From the NCBI GenBank assembly GCA_934316845.1, contig CAKRDZ010000007.1, positions 1 through 64,000 on the forward strand: DNA of 64,000 nt, in the 5' to 3' direction. The notes under the pieces were generated by a model. The model had not been told where the DNA came from and did not search any database. It worked only from the letters and a program-made list of their open reading frames with translations. Source of the DNA: an uncultured Eubacterium sp. Lineage in GTDB: Bacteria > Bacillota > Clostridia > Lachnospirales > Lachnospiraceae. A program made the position numbers and the translations under genes. This document shows positions 51,382-59,489 of the stretch, piece after piece (position 1 is the stretch's first letter; each line of letters starts with the position of its first letter).

Positions 51382-52407
51382 ATGGATTACAAGAAAGCAG
51401 GCGTAGATATTGAAGCAGGATACAAAGCAGTTTCTTTGATGAAAGAGCACATCGCTTCGACAATGAGACCAGAAGTTTTGACCGATATCGGAGGGTTTTC
51501 CGGTGCATTTTCCATGAAAAAATTTATGGGAATGGAAGAGCCTACGTTGGTTTCCGGTACAGACGGCGTGGGAACGAAATTAAAGATTGCATTTCTTCTG
51601 GACAAGCATGATACCATTGGAATCGATTGTGTGGCAATGTGTGTAAACGATATTGCCTGTGCCGGTGGTGAACCATTATTTTTCCTTGATTATATTGCAT
51701 GCGGAAAAAATGAACCGGAAAAGATCGCAAAGATCGTAAGCGGAGTAGCCGAAGGATGCCGTCAGTCAGAAGCCGCATTGATCGGTGGAGAGACAGCTGA
51801 GATGCCGGGATTCTATCCGGCAGATGAGTATGATCTGGCAGGATTTTCCGTCGGCGTGGTAGACCGCAAAGACATGATTACCGGAAAAGAACTGAAAGCA
51901 GGAGATGTGCTTGTTGGTATGGCATCTTCCGGTATTCACAGTAACGGATACTCTCTGGTGCGTCAGGTATTTTCGATGAATACAGAGGCACTTGGCCGTC
52001 ATTATGAATCCCTTTCCGGTACTCTCGGAGAGACGCTTCTGACACCGACAAAAATTTATGTAAAAGCCTTGAAAGCGATTAAAGAAGCCGGTGTTAAGAT
52101 TAAAGCATGCAGCCATATCACAGGCGGTGGATTTTATGAAAATATTCCTCGTATGCTGATCGAGGGAACCCATGCCAATATTAAGAAAGACAGTTTTGTC
52201 ATTCCGCCGATCTTCGAGATGCTGGCAAAAGATGGAAATGTCGAAGAGGCAGCCATGTTTAATACATATAACATGGGCGTGGGAATGCTCACAGCCGTAG
52301 ATAAAAACGATGTAGATAAGACCGTAGAAGCCATTCGTGCAGCAGGTGAAGTACCATATATCATGGGCGAGATCGCAGCTGGCGAAAAAGGCATCACATT
52401 ATTATAA
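51382..52407 (+). CDS. purM: Phosphoribosylformylglycinamidine cyclo-ligase
   Basis: PurM closes the imidazole ring to give AIR in purine synthesis. 341 residues: DYKKAGVDIEAGYKAV, SGTDGVGTKLKIAF, CVNDIACAGGEPLFFLDYIA, GGETAEMPGFY and ITGGGFYENIPR. Start ATG at 51382 after AAGGAG; an upstream extension to 51349 lacks one. First gene of purMND. Confidence 0.96.
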   Translation: MDYKKAGVDIEAGYKAVSLMKEHIASTMRPEVLTDIGGFSGAFSMKKFMGMEEPTLVSGTDGVGTKLKIAFLLDKHDTIGIDCVAMCVNDIACAGGEPLFFLDYIACGKNEPEKIAKIVSGVAEGCRQSEAALIGGETAEMPGFYPADEYDLAGFSVGVVDRKDMITGKELKAGDVLVGMASSGIHSNGYSLVRQVFSMNTEALGRHYESLSGTLGETLLTPTKIYVKALKAIKEAGVKIKACSHITGGGFYENIPRMLIEGTHANIKKDSFVIPPIFEMLAKDGNVEEAAMFNTYNMGVGMLTAVDKNDVDKTVEAIRAAGEVPYIMGEIAAGEKGITLL

Positions 52408-52420
52408 TTGAGGTGATGGC

Positions 52421-53041
52421 ATGAAGACAGCAGTTTTGGTATCCGGTGGAGGAACGAATCTCCAGGCGATCATCGACAGTCTTTCAGCGGGAAAGATCAC
52501 CAATACGACATTGGAACTTGTTGTGAGCAACAAACCGGGAGCGTATGCCCTTGAGCGTGCGGCGAAAAACGGCATTCAAAGTGAATGTGTGATCCCGAAA
52601 GATTATTCTACAAGAGAAGAATACGGGGAGGCGATGATCTCGCTTCTGGAAGAACATGGGATTGACTTGGTCGTATTGGCGGGATTTTTGGTTATTTTAC
52701 CGGAAAATCTCGTGGCTCATTATGCCGGCAGGATGATCAATATTCATCCGTCGCTGATCCCGGCACACTGCGGTCCGGGATATTATGGATTGAAAGTGCA
52801 TGAAAGTGTGCTGGCAAGAGGCAACAAAGTGACGGGAGCAACCGTTCATTTTGTCAATGAGATTGCGGACGGCGGCCCGATCATTATCCAGAAAGCAGTA
52901 GAAGTACAGGATGATGACACGCCGGAAATTCTCCAAAAGCGAGTGATGGAGCAGGCAGAGTGGCATATTTTGCCGCAGGCGATCGATGATATTGCCAATG
53001 ACCGGATTAAAATTGTAAATGGAATTGTAAAACATAAATAG
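52421..53041 (+). CDS. purN: Phosphoribosylglycinamide formyltransferase (folate-dependent)
   Basis: 206 residues: VLVSGGGTNLQAIID, the catalytic segment INIHPSLIPAHCGPG, and VTGATVHFVNEIADGGPII. The loop after IPA is longer and has Cys and Tyr (HCGPGYYGLKVH), typical of clostridial members. Adds a formyl group to GAR. Confidence 0.95.
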   Translation: MKTAVLVSGGGTNLQAIIDSLSAGKITNTTLELVVSNKPGAYALERAAKNGIQSECVIPKDYSTREEYGEAMISLLEEHGIDLVVLAGFLVILPENLVAHYAGRMINIHPSLIPAHCGPGYYGLKVHESVLARGNKVTGATVHFVNEIADGGPIIIQKAVEVQDDDTPEILQKRVMEQAEWHILPQAIDDIANDRIKIVNGIVKHK

Positions 53042-53059
53042 GAAAGTGAGGACTTTTCA

Positions 53060-54334
53060 ATGAAAGTACTGATTGTAGGAAGCGGTGGACGTGAACATGC
53101 AATCGCGGCGAGTGCTGCGAAGAGCAAACAGGTAGATGAGATTTATTGTGCTCCTGGAAATGCGGGGATTGCCGGACTGGCAGCCTGTGTGGACATCGGT
53201 GCGATGGAATTTGATAAACTGGCAGATTTTGCAGAAGAAAAGGGAATTGATCTTACGATCATCGGAATGGACGATCCGCTGGTTGGCGGTGTCGTAGATG
53301 TGTTTGAAAAACGCGGTCTGCGTGTCTTTGGACCGAGAAAAAATGCAGCGATCATCGAGGGAAGCAAGGCATTTTCCAAAGATCTGATGAAAAAATACGG
53401 CATTCCGACTGCCGGTTATGAGAATTTTGATTCTCCGGAAGCCGCGCTTGCTTATCTGGAGACGGCAAAGATGCCGATCGTATTGAAGGCAGATGGTCTG
53501 GCGCTTGGAAAAGGCGTTTTGATCTGCAATACGCTGGAAGAAGCCAAAGATGGCGTAAAAACACTGATGCTTGACAAACAGTTTGGCGATGCCGGAAATC
53601 AGATCGTCATTGAAGAATTTATGACCGGACGCGAAGTGTCCGTATTGTGTTATTGTGACGGTACGCATATCAAACCGATGACAAGTGCTCAGGATCACAA
53701 ACGTGCCAAAGATAACGATGAGGGACTCAATACCGGTGGTATGGGAACATTTTCTCCGAGTCCGTTTTATAATGAAGAAGTACAGCGTTTCTGCGAGGAA
53801 AAAGTATATCAGCCGACGATGGATGCCATGAAAGCAGAGGGAAGAGATTTTGTCGGAATCCTGTTTGTTGGATTGATGCTGACAGAAGATGGCCCGAAAG
53901 TGCTTGAGTACAATGCGCGTTTTGGCGATCCGGAAGCACAGGTTGTTCTTCCGCGTATGAAAAATGACATCGTGGATGTGATGAATGCCTGCATCGATGG
54001 AAGGCTGGACGAGATTGACCTGCAGTTTGAGGACAATGCGGCAGTCTGTGTCGTACTGGCTTCGGATGGATATCCGCTGCAGTATGAGAAGGGCAAAGTG
54101 ATCACAGGATTTGAGAACTTTAAGGGAAAAGACGGATATTATGTCTTCCACGCCGGCACAAAATTTGATGCGGACGGAAATATTGTTACCAATGGTGGAC
54201 GTGTTCTCGGCGTGACTGCCAAAGGAAAAGATCTGAAAGAGGCACGCAAAAATGCGTATGCAGCGACAGAATGGATTTCCTTTGAGAACAAATACATGAG
54301 ACACGATATCGGAAAAGCAATTGATGAGGCTTAA
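53060..54334 (+). CDS. purD: Phosphoribosylamine-glycine ligase
   Basis: 424 residues, ATP-grasp enzyme making GAR: VLIVGSGGREHAIAASAAKS, IVLKADGLALGKGVLICNT, MTSAQDHKRAKDNDEGLNTG and LEYNARFGDPEAQVVLPR. Full length and last of the pur genes here; the operon lacks the usual purE, purC, purF and purH. Confidence 0.96.
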   Translation: MKVLIVGSGGREHAIAASAAKSKQVDEIYCAPGNAGIAGLAACVDIGAMEFDKLADFAEEKGIDLTIIGMDDPLVGGVVDVFEKRGLRVFGPRKNAAIIEGSKAFSKDLMKKYGIPTAGYENFDSPEAALAYLETAKMPIVLKADGLALGKGVLICNTLEEAKDGVKTLMLDKQFGDAGNQIVIEEFMTGREVSVLCYCDGTHIKPMTSAQDHKRAKDNDEGLNTGGMGTFSPSPFYNEEVQRFCEEKVYQPTMDAMKAEGRDFVGILFVGLMLTEDGPKVLEYNARFGDPEAQVVLPRMKNDIVDVMNACIDGRLDEIDLQFEDNAAVCVVLASDGYPLQYEKGKVITGFENFKGKDGYYVFHAGTKFDADGNIVTNGGRVLGVTAKGKDLKEARKNAYAATEWISFENKYMRHDIGKAIDEA

Positions 54335-54399
54335 GTGCACGGCTGAGTGTATGTTACACTTGCAGCACTTTCTATAAAAATAAAAAAGGAGAGTAAGAG

Positions 54400-55638
54400 A
54401 TGTATTCATTTGAAGAAGTAGTAAAAGCAGATCCGGAACTTGCCAAAGCGATGGAACTTGAGACAAATCGTCAAAATGATCATATCGAACTGATCGCTTC
54501 GGAAAACTTTGTAAGCAAAGCGGTTATGGCAGCAATGGGAAGTACCTGCACCAACAAATATGCAGAAGGATATCCGGGAAAACGTTATTATGGCGGATGC
54601 CAGTACGTAGACATGATCGAAGATCTGGCTAGAGAGCGTGCCAAAAAATTGTTTGGCTGTACGTATGTGAATGTTCAGCCCCACTCCGGTGCACAGGCTA
54701 ATATGGCGGTGTTTTTTGCCCTTGTTAAACCGGGCGAGACGGTTATGGGTATGAATCTTGACCATGGCGGTCATTTGTCACATGGAAGCCCTGCAAACAT
54801 TTCAGGAACCTATTATCATATCGTACCTTATGGCGTCAATGACGCAGGATTCATCGATTACGATGAAGTAGAGCGCATTGCCAAAGAGTGCAAACCGAAA
54901 ATGATCATCGCAGGAGCAAGTGCATACTGCCGTAAGATCGATTTCAAACGTTTCCGTGAGATCGCGGATGAAGTAGGTGCTTTCCTGATGGTAGATATGG
55001 CACATATCGCAGGTCTGGTAGCTGCCGGCGTACATGAAAGCCCAATTCCATACGCTCATGTAACGACAACGACAACACATAAGACACTTCGCGGACCTCG
55101 TGGCGGTATGATCCTTTCCAGCGAAGAATTTGCGACAGAGCACAAATTAAACAAAGCCATCTTCCCGGGAATCCAGGGAGGTCCTTTGATGCATGTGATC
55201 GCAGCAAAAGCCGTCTGCTTCAAAGAAGCACTGGATCCAAGTTTCAAAGAATACGGTAAAAATATCGTAGCCAACGCGCAGGCACTCTGCAAAGGGTTGA
55301 TGTCTCGTGGTATCGATATCGTATCCGGTGGTACGGATAACCACTTGATGCTTGTTGACCTTGTCAATAAGGGATTGACCGGTAAGGAAGTAGAGGCATG
55401 GCTGGATGAGGCCAATATCACAGCCAATAAAAATACCATTCCAAATGATCCGCAGAGTCCATTTGTGACAAGTGGTGTGCGTCTCGGTACAGCGGCTGTG
55501 ACAACACGCGGATTTAATACAGAGGACATGGATCAGGTAGCAGAGGCAATTGCCATGCTGATCGACGATGTCAATGCCAACAAAGCAAAAGCAATGGAAA
55601 TTGTAAAGACATTGACCGATAAGTATCCATTGTACTAA
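54400..55638 (+). CDS. glyA: Serine hydroxymethyltransferase
   Basis: 412 residues. PLP lysine in TTTTTHKTLRGPRGG; N-terminal ELIASENFVSKAVMAAMGS and NKYAEGYPGKRYYGGCQYVD. Converts serine and tetrahydrofolate to glycine and methylene-THF, feeding purN and purD. ATG after AAAAAGGAGAG. A short hairpin (AGTGTA/TACACT, about 54345-54359) lies between purD and glyA but has a poor T tract. Confidence 0.97.
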   Translation: MYSFEEVVKADPELAKAMELETNRQNDHIELIASENFVSKAVMAAMGSTCTNKYAEGYPGKRYYGGCQYVDMIEDLARERAKKLFGCTYVNVQPHSGAQANMAVFFALVKPGETVMGMNLDHGGHLSHGSPANISGTYYHIVPYGVNDAGFIDYDEVERIAKECKPKMIIAGASAYCRKIDFKRFREIADEVGAFLMVDMAHIAGLVAAGVHESPIPYAHVTTTTTHKTLRGPRGGMILSSEEFATEHKLNKAIFPGIQGGPLMHVIAAKAVCFKEALDPSFKEYGKNIVANAQALCKGLMSRGIDIVSGGTDNHLMLVDLVNKGLTGKEVEAWLDEANITANKNTIPNDPQSPFVTSGVRLGTAAVTTRGFNTEDMDQVAEAIAMLIDDVNANKAKAMEIVKTLTDKYPLY

Positions 55639-55663
55639 AAATACAGAAATTAACAATGATACG

Positions 55664-55698
55664 AAGAGAAGTCCGGGAAGACCGGGCTTCTCTTTTTG
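55664..55698 (+). terminator. Terminator after glyA
   Basis: AGAGAAG-CCGG pairs with CCGG-CTTCTCT around GAAGA, then TTTTT. Confidence 0.88.
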
Positions 55699-55742
55699 AA
55701 TGTACGGGTTACGAAAAATTGTGTGTGTCTGCAAAATATACT

Positions 55743-55771
55743 TTGACATGGCGGTGAAAAAGAGGTAAAAT
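55743..55771 (+). promoter_or_regulatory. Promoter of the sensor-diguanylate cyclase gene
   Basis: TTGACA (55743-55748), 17-base spacer, TAAAAT (55766-55771). Confidence 0.75.
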
Positions 55772-55829
55772 AGGAAAAAATATAATTTTTTACAACGGAA
55801 AAGGATTTGTTGACAGAAAGGTGAAAATC

Positions 55830-57737
55830 ATGTTTGGAAATGGAAGAAAGACGATTGGCTTGTTTATTTTCAGCAGTTATGAACCATATCAGCAGGAAAT
55901 ATGCCATGGGGTTGCAGAACAGGCGTATGCAAAGGGATACAACGTAGCTGTGTTCAATTCGTTTGGAAGTTACGGTGACAATGTGGAATATTTTGAAGGG
56001 GAAGCAAGAATCTTTGATCTGCCGGATTACTCCAAATTTGCGGGGATTGTGCTGGCAACCGATACGTTTAACATCGTGGGAGCACAGGAGAAGATTATGG
56101 AACATATCCGCAGTGAATCCAGGTGTCCGGTTGTATCGCTGCGCCAGGCAATGAACGGAATTAACAATATTTTACTGGATGAGCGGGAGACGATGGAGGA
56201 GATCATCCGCCATGTCATTGAGGTACATAAAGCAAAAGATATTGCGTTCATGTCCGGCCCGAGGGAACGTTACGATGCGAATTTCCGCCTTGCCTGCTTT
56301 AAACGGATCATGCAGGAGTACGGGTATGAAATTGGAAAAAACAGGATTTTTCATGGAAATTTCTGGAAAGATCAGGGAGACAAGGCTTGTGATTATTTTC
56401 TGGCAGGAGGAAAATGGCCGGAAGCGATCATCTGTGCCAATGACAATATGGCGCTTTCCGTCTGCGATGTTCTCTGTGAGCGGGGGATCCGTGTTCCGGA
56501 AGATATTATCGTCACTGGGTACGACGGCGAAGAAGAAGGAAAATACTATCAGCCGGCACTCACTACAGTGGAAGTGGATTTTAAGGATATGGCATATCAG
56601 GCGGTAAATCTGATTGATAAGCACCAGCAGGATCTACAGAATGAAATGATCTATGCCAAGACAAAATGTTACCCGAAAGAGTCGTGCGGCTGTAAAAAAA
56701 TGGATGTTAATTTTACAAAACGTGCGATGCATTACAGTTCCAATATCCGTTTAAGTAATATGGAAATGCAGTTTAGTTTTATGTCCATTGATTTTGGAAA
56801 AATCAGGAAAATATGTGATATGCCGGCAGTCATTCGCAAATACATCTACAATTTTCAAGACTTTACCGATTATTATCTCTGCCTGTGTGATGAACTGGGG
56901 CAGAGACGGGAGGAGCATACACAGTATTATACAGATAAGATGCATCTGCGTGTCGGATTTCATGACCGCAAAAGGATGTCTGCTCCGGGAGAAAATCTGG
57001 ATATTGAATTTCCAAGAAAGGAACTGCTGCCGCATGAATTGATCGATGCGGCGCCACAGTGCTTTTATTTTGTGCCGGTTCATTATCAGAATACCTGCTT
57101 CGGATATGAGGCGTACCGGTTTTCCCAGCCGGATAATGGAGGGGCGATTTATGCCCGCTGGACGATTGCGGTAGCCAATGCGATAGAGGCGATCCTGGTG
57201 CAGCAGAAACTGCATAATCTGATCAATGAATTGGAAAATATGTATGTCCGCGATGTGATGACCGGGTTATATAACCGCCGGGGGTTTGAAAATTACGCCA
57301 GACCTCTGTTTTTGGAAGCAAAAGTAAATGAGATCAGTGTATGCGTCATTGGAATTGATGCCGATGGCTTAAAGCCGGTCAATGATATATTTGGACATCA
57401 TGAAGGGGATAATGTTCTGCGTGCCGTTGGCTACGCTATCAATGAAGCCACCTGTCAGGGGCAGATTGGAGCAAGGATCGGCGGAGATGAATTTGAAGTG
57501 ATACTGATAAACGTCGATGAAAACGACGCCAGACACTGGGTTGATACGTTTGAACGAAGCCTGGAAAAGTATAATAAAAAATCCGGAAAACCATATCAGG
57601 TTCATGCAAGCGCGGGATACCGCGTCGGGGTTCCGGGGCCTTCGGATACATTGGAGAGTTTTATGAAAGAAAGCGACGACATCATGTATCAAAATAAGGT
57701 CGAAAATAAACGCAGGAGAAACGAACCCCTGCGTTAA
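55830..57737 (+). CDS. LacI-type periplasmic-binding-like sensor fused to a diguanylate cyclase
   Basis: 635 residues, no signal peptide or membrane helix. Residues 1-275 match the sugar-binding part of LacI/GalR regulators (TIGLFIFSSYEPYQQEICHG, FAGIVLATDTFN, PEAIICANDNMALSVCDVL, DIIVTGYDGEEEGKYYQPAL) without the DNA-binding head. A middle region (about 300-470) is unassigned. The GGDEF domain (about 475-630) has MTGLYNRRGFENYA, the intact GGDEF at 551-555 and a C-terminal KSGKPYQVHASAGY. It should make c-di-GMP in response to an intracellular ligand. The start is ATG 55830 rather than GTG 55821, by spacing to AGAAAGG. Confidence 0.88.
   Translation: MFGNGRKTIGLFIFSSYEPYQQEICHGVAEQAYAKGYNVAVFNSFGSYGDNVEYFEGEARIFDLPDYSKFAGIVLATDTFNIVGAQEKIMEHIRSESRCPVVSLRQAMNGINNILLDERETMEEIIRHVIEVHKAKDIAFMSGPRERYDANFRLACFKRIMQEYGYEIGKNRIFHGNFWKDQGDKACDYFLAGGKWPEAIICANDNMALSVCDVLCERGIRVPEDIIVTGYDGEEEGKYYQPALTTVEVDFKDMAYQAVNLIDKHQQDLQNEMIYAKTKCYPKESCGCKKMDVNFTKRAMHYSSNIRLSNMEMQFSFMSIDFGKIRKICDMPAVIRKYIYNFQDFTDYYLCLCDELGQRREEHTQYYTDKMHLRVGFHDRKRMSAPGENLDIEFPRKELLPHELIDAAPQCFYFVPVHYQNTCFGYEAYRFSQPDNGGAIYARWTIAVANAIEAILVQQKLHNLINELENMYVRDVMTGLYNRRGFENYARPLFLEAKVNEISVCVIGIDADGLKPVNDIFGHHEGDNVLRAVGYAINEATCQGQIGARIGGDEFEVILINVDENDARHWVDTFERSLEKYNKKSGKPYQVHASAGYRVGVPGPSDTLESFMKESDDIMYQNKVENKRRRNEPLR
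57701..57735 (-). terminator. Terminator of sigG, lying inside the end of the cyclase gene
   Basis: AACGCAGG (57709-57716) and CCTGCGTT (57728-57735) pair. On the minus strand the stem runs into TTTATTTT. The two convergent genes are only 6 bases apart, so the hairpin is within the cyclase coding end. Confidence 0.6.
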
Positions 57738-57743
57738 AAGTAC

Positions 57744-58523
57744 TTATTCATGTAATTCTTCTCTCATAAGGCCCAGTGCGTTCTTTTCAAGCCGGGAAAC
57801 CTGGGCTTGTGAGATGTGGATCTCTTTGGCTACTTCCATTTGTGTTTTTCCCTGAAAATAGCGGAGTTCAATAATGTTTTTTTCGCGTGTCGGAAGCGAG
57901 CGGATCGCTTCACGCAGGGACAACATTTCGACCCATCCTTCTTCTTTATTTTTCGTATCACTGATCTGATCCATGATATAAAGAGTATCTCCCCCTTCCG
58001 AATAAACCGGTTCATACAGAGAAACCGGACTTTGTATTGCATCCAGAGCCATCGCGATCTCTTCTGGAGTGGACTCTAATTTTTTGGCAATTTCTTCCAA
58101 CGTTGGTTCCTTTTCGGACTGTTTCATCAGCGCTTCTTTCGTATAGATGGCTTTATAAGCGATATCGCGCAGTGAACGGCTGACGCGGATACTGTTATTG
58201 TCGCGCAGGTAACGCCGCACTTCTCCAATGATCATAGGGACTGCGTACGTGGAAAATTTTACCTGTAATGTCGTATCAAAATTGTCAATGGCTTTCATTA
58301 AGCCGATGCATCCGATCTGAAAAAGATCATCTACGTTTTCTCCGGCACTGGTAAAGCGCTGGATGATACTCAGGACGAGACGGAGATTCCCGTGGATAAA
58401 AGTATCTCTTGCACGGCGGTCTCCTTTTTTTATTTTATCAAACAGGATCTGTTTTTCTTCTTCGGTGAGGAGTGGAAGTTTTCCGGTGTTTACTCCACAG
58501 ATTTCAACTTTGTATTGTGCCAT
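57744..58523 (-). CDS. sigG: Sporulation sigma factor SigG (late forespore)
   Basis: 259 residues. The N-terminal KVEICGVNTGKLPLL is the SigG-type start. Region 2 holds GNLRLVLSIIQRFTSAGENV, DDLFQIGCIGLMKAIDNFD and FSTYAVPMIIGEVRRYLRD. Region 4 holds LPTREKNIIELRYFQGKTQM and the HTH VAKEIHISQAQVSRLEK. It directs late genes in the forespore. In Bacillus sigG follows sigE and spoIIGA; here it stands alone between a cyclase gene and ymxH. Length is normal. Confidence 0.94.
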   Translation of the reverse strand: MAQYKVEICGVNTGKLPLLTEEEKQILFDKIKKGDRRARDTFIHGNLRLVLSIIQRFTSAGENVDDLFQIGCIGLMKAIDNFDTTLQVKFSTYAVPMIIGEVRRYLRDNNSIRVSRSLRDIAYKAIYTKEALMKQSEKEPTLEEIAKKLESTPEEIAMALDAIQSPVSLYEPVYSEGGDTLYIMDQISDTKNKEEGWVEMLSLREAIRSLPTREKNIIELRYFQGKTQMEVAKEIHISQAQVSRLEKNALGLMREELHE

Positions 58524-58551
58524 TGTCTATCCCTCACTTCTTTTGTATTTT

Positions 58552-58581
58552 TAGTTTGCCACAAATTGAATGAAATATTCC
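58552..58581 (-). promoter_or_regulatory. SigF/SigG-type promoter of sigG
   Basis: Minus strand GGAATA (58581-58576), 17-base spacer, CAAACTA (58558-58552), close to the known sigma-F/sigma-G consensus GNATA and CATNNTA. It would place the start about 20 bases before the sigG ATG and suggests autoregulation. Confidence 0.5.
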
Positions 58582-58638
58582 TGACGCGAATAAGATTTAT
58601 AAAAAGAAAATCAGCGGGATTTTGAAAAGGGGTAGTCT

Positions 58639-58899
58639 ATGCGCATCTGTGAATTGAGGGAAAAAGAAGTGATCAATGTGTGTAACGGGGAGCGGCTCGG
58701 ATTTGTCGAAGATATGATCTTTGATCTGTGCAAAGGGTGTATTTCCCATATTGTCGTCCCTAAAAATTGTAAATTTATGGGAATTTTTGGAAAAGACGAA
58801 GAGTATGTCATTGACCTGCGGTGTATCTGCCAGATTGGAAGCGATATCATTCTGGTGGAAATGCCGTCTGAAAAAAAACATAATTTTTGTGAAAAATAA
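58639..58899 (+). CDS. YlmC/YmxH family sporulation-associated PRC-barrel protein
   Basis: 86 residues with the PRC-barrel pattern MRICELREKEVINVCNGERL, GFVEDMIFDL and GRDEEY-like FGKDEEYVIDLRCICQIG. Members are linked to sporulation in Clostridia and Bacillus; biochemical role unknown. Divergent from sigG with a shared upstream region of about 115 bases. Confidence 0.88.
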   Translation: MRICELREKEVINVCNGERLGFVEDMIFDLCKGCISHIVVPKNCKFMGIFGKDEEYVIDLRCICQIGSDIILVEMPSEKKHNFCEK

Positions 58900-58974
58900 C
58901 TTTACGGCGCGGGCGTTTTCGATTATGATAAACTATAGAAAAAATATAGAAAACATAGAAAAGAGGTTACAAGG

Positions 58975-59430
58975 ATGAAATGCCCGTTTTGTGGAGAAGA
59001 TAATACAAAAGTGATCGATTCCAGACCGGCGGATGACAACAGTTCCATTCGCAGAAGGAGACAGTGTGAACGCTGTGGAAAACGGTTTACCACCTATGAA
59101 AAGCTGGAGACGATCCCACTTGTTGTCATTAAAAAGGATCTGGCAAGAGAACCTTACAACAGAGATAAGATTGAACAGGGAATATTCCGGTCGTGTACTA
59201 AACTGGCGATATCGATCGATCAGATCAATCAGGTCGTCGATCAGATTGAAACAGAGATCTTTAATCTTGGCGAAAAAGAAGTATCCAGTAAATATATCGG
59301 AGAAGTGGTCATGGAGCGCCTGAAAATGTTAAATCCGGTGGCTTATGTACGCTTTGCATCAATCTACCGGGAGTTTAAGGACGTCAATACCTTTATGGAT
59401 GAAATCAAAAAAATACTGGACAATCAATAA
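58975..59430 (+). CDS. nrdR: Transcriptional repressor NrdR
   Basis: NrdR represses ribonucleotide reductase genes in response to ATP and dATP. 151 residues: zinc ribbon MKCPFCGEDNTKVIDSRP...RRRRQCERCGKRFTTYE, then the ATP-cone (VIKKDLAREPYNRDKIEQGI). Full length. Confidence 0.97.
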   Translation: MKCPFCGEDNTKVIDSRPADDNSSIRRRRQCERCGKRFTTYEKLETIPLVVIKKDLAREPYNRDKIEQGIFRSCTKLAISIDQINQVVDQIETEIFNLGEKEVSSKYIGEVVMERLKMLNPVAYVRFASIYREFKDVNTFMDEIKKILDNQ

Positions 59431-59446
59431 AAAGATATGCTATACT
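59417..59446 (+). promoter_or_regulatory. Candidate promoter of comM
   Basis: TGGACA (59417-59422), 18-base spacer, TATACT (59441-59446), overlapping the nrdR end. Confidence 0.5.
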
Positions 59447-59460
59447 CTGAACAGGCAGTT

Positions 59461-59483
59461 TCTCCTTTTGGAAGAAAAGGAGA
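59461..59483 (+). promoter_or_regulatory. Hairpin that hides the comM ribosome binding site
   Basis: TCTCCTTTT (59461-59469) pairs perfectly with AAAAGGAGA (59475-59483) around GGAAG. The 3' arm contains AAGGAG, the ribosome binding site 6 bases before the comM ATG, so translation should depend on opening this stem. Confidence 0.65.
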
Positions 59484-59489
59484 ATCATT

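Noticed and set aside
54335..54375. Terminator between purD and glyA
   Set aside because: The AGTGTA/TACACT stem is short and is followed by a mixed sequence, so read-through is likely.
53057..54466. 469-codon minus-strand frame opposite purD
   Set aside because: Shadow frame; purD is conserved over its whole length.
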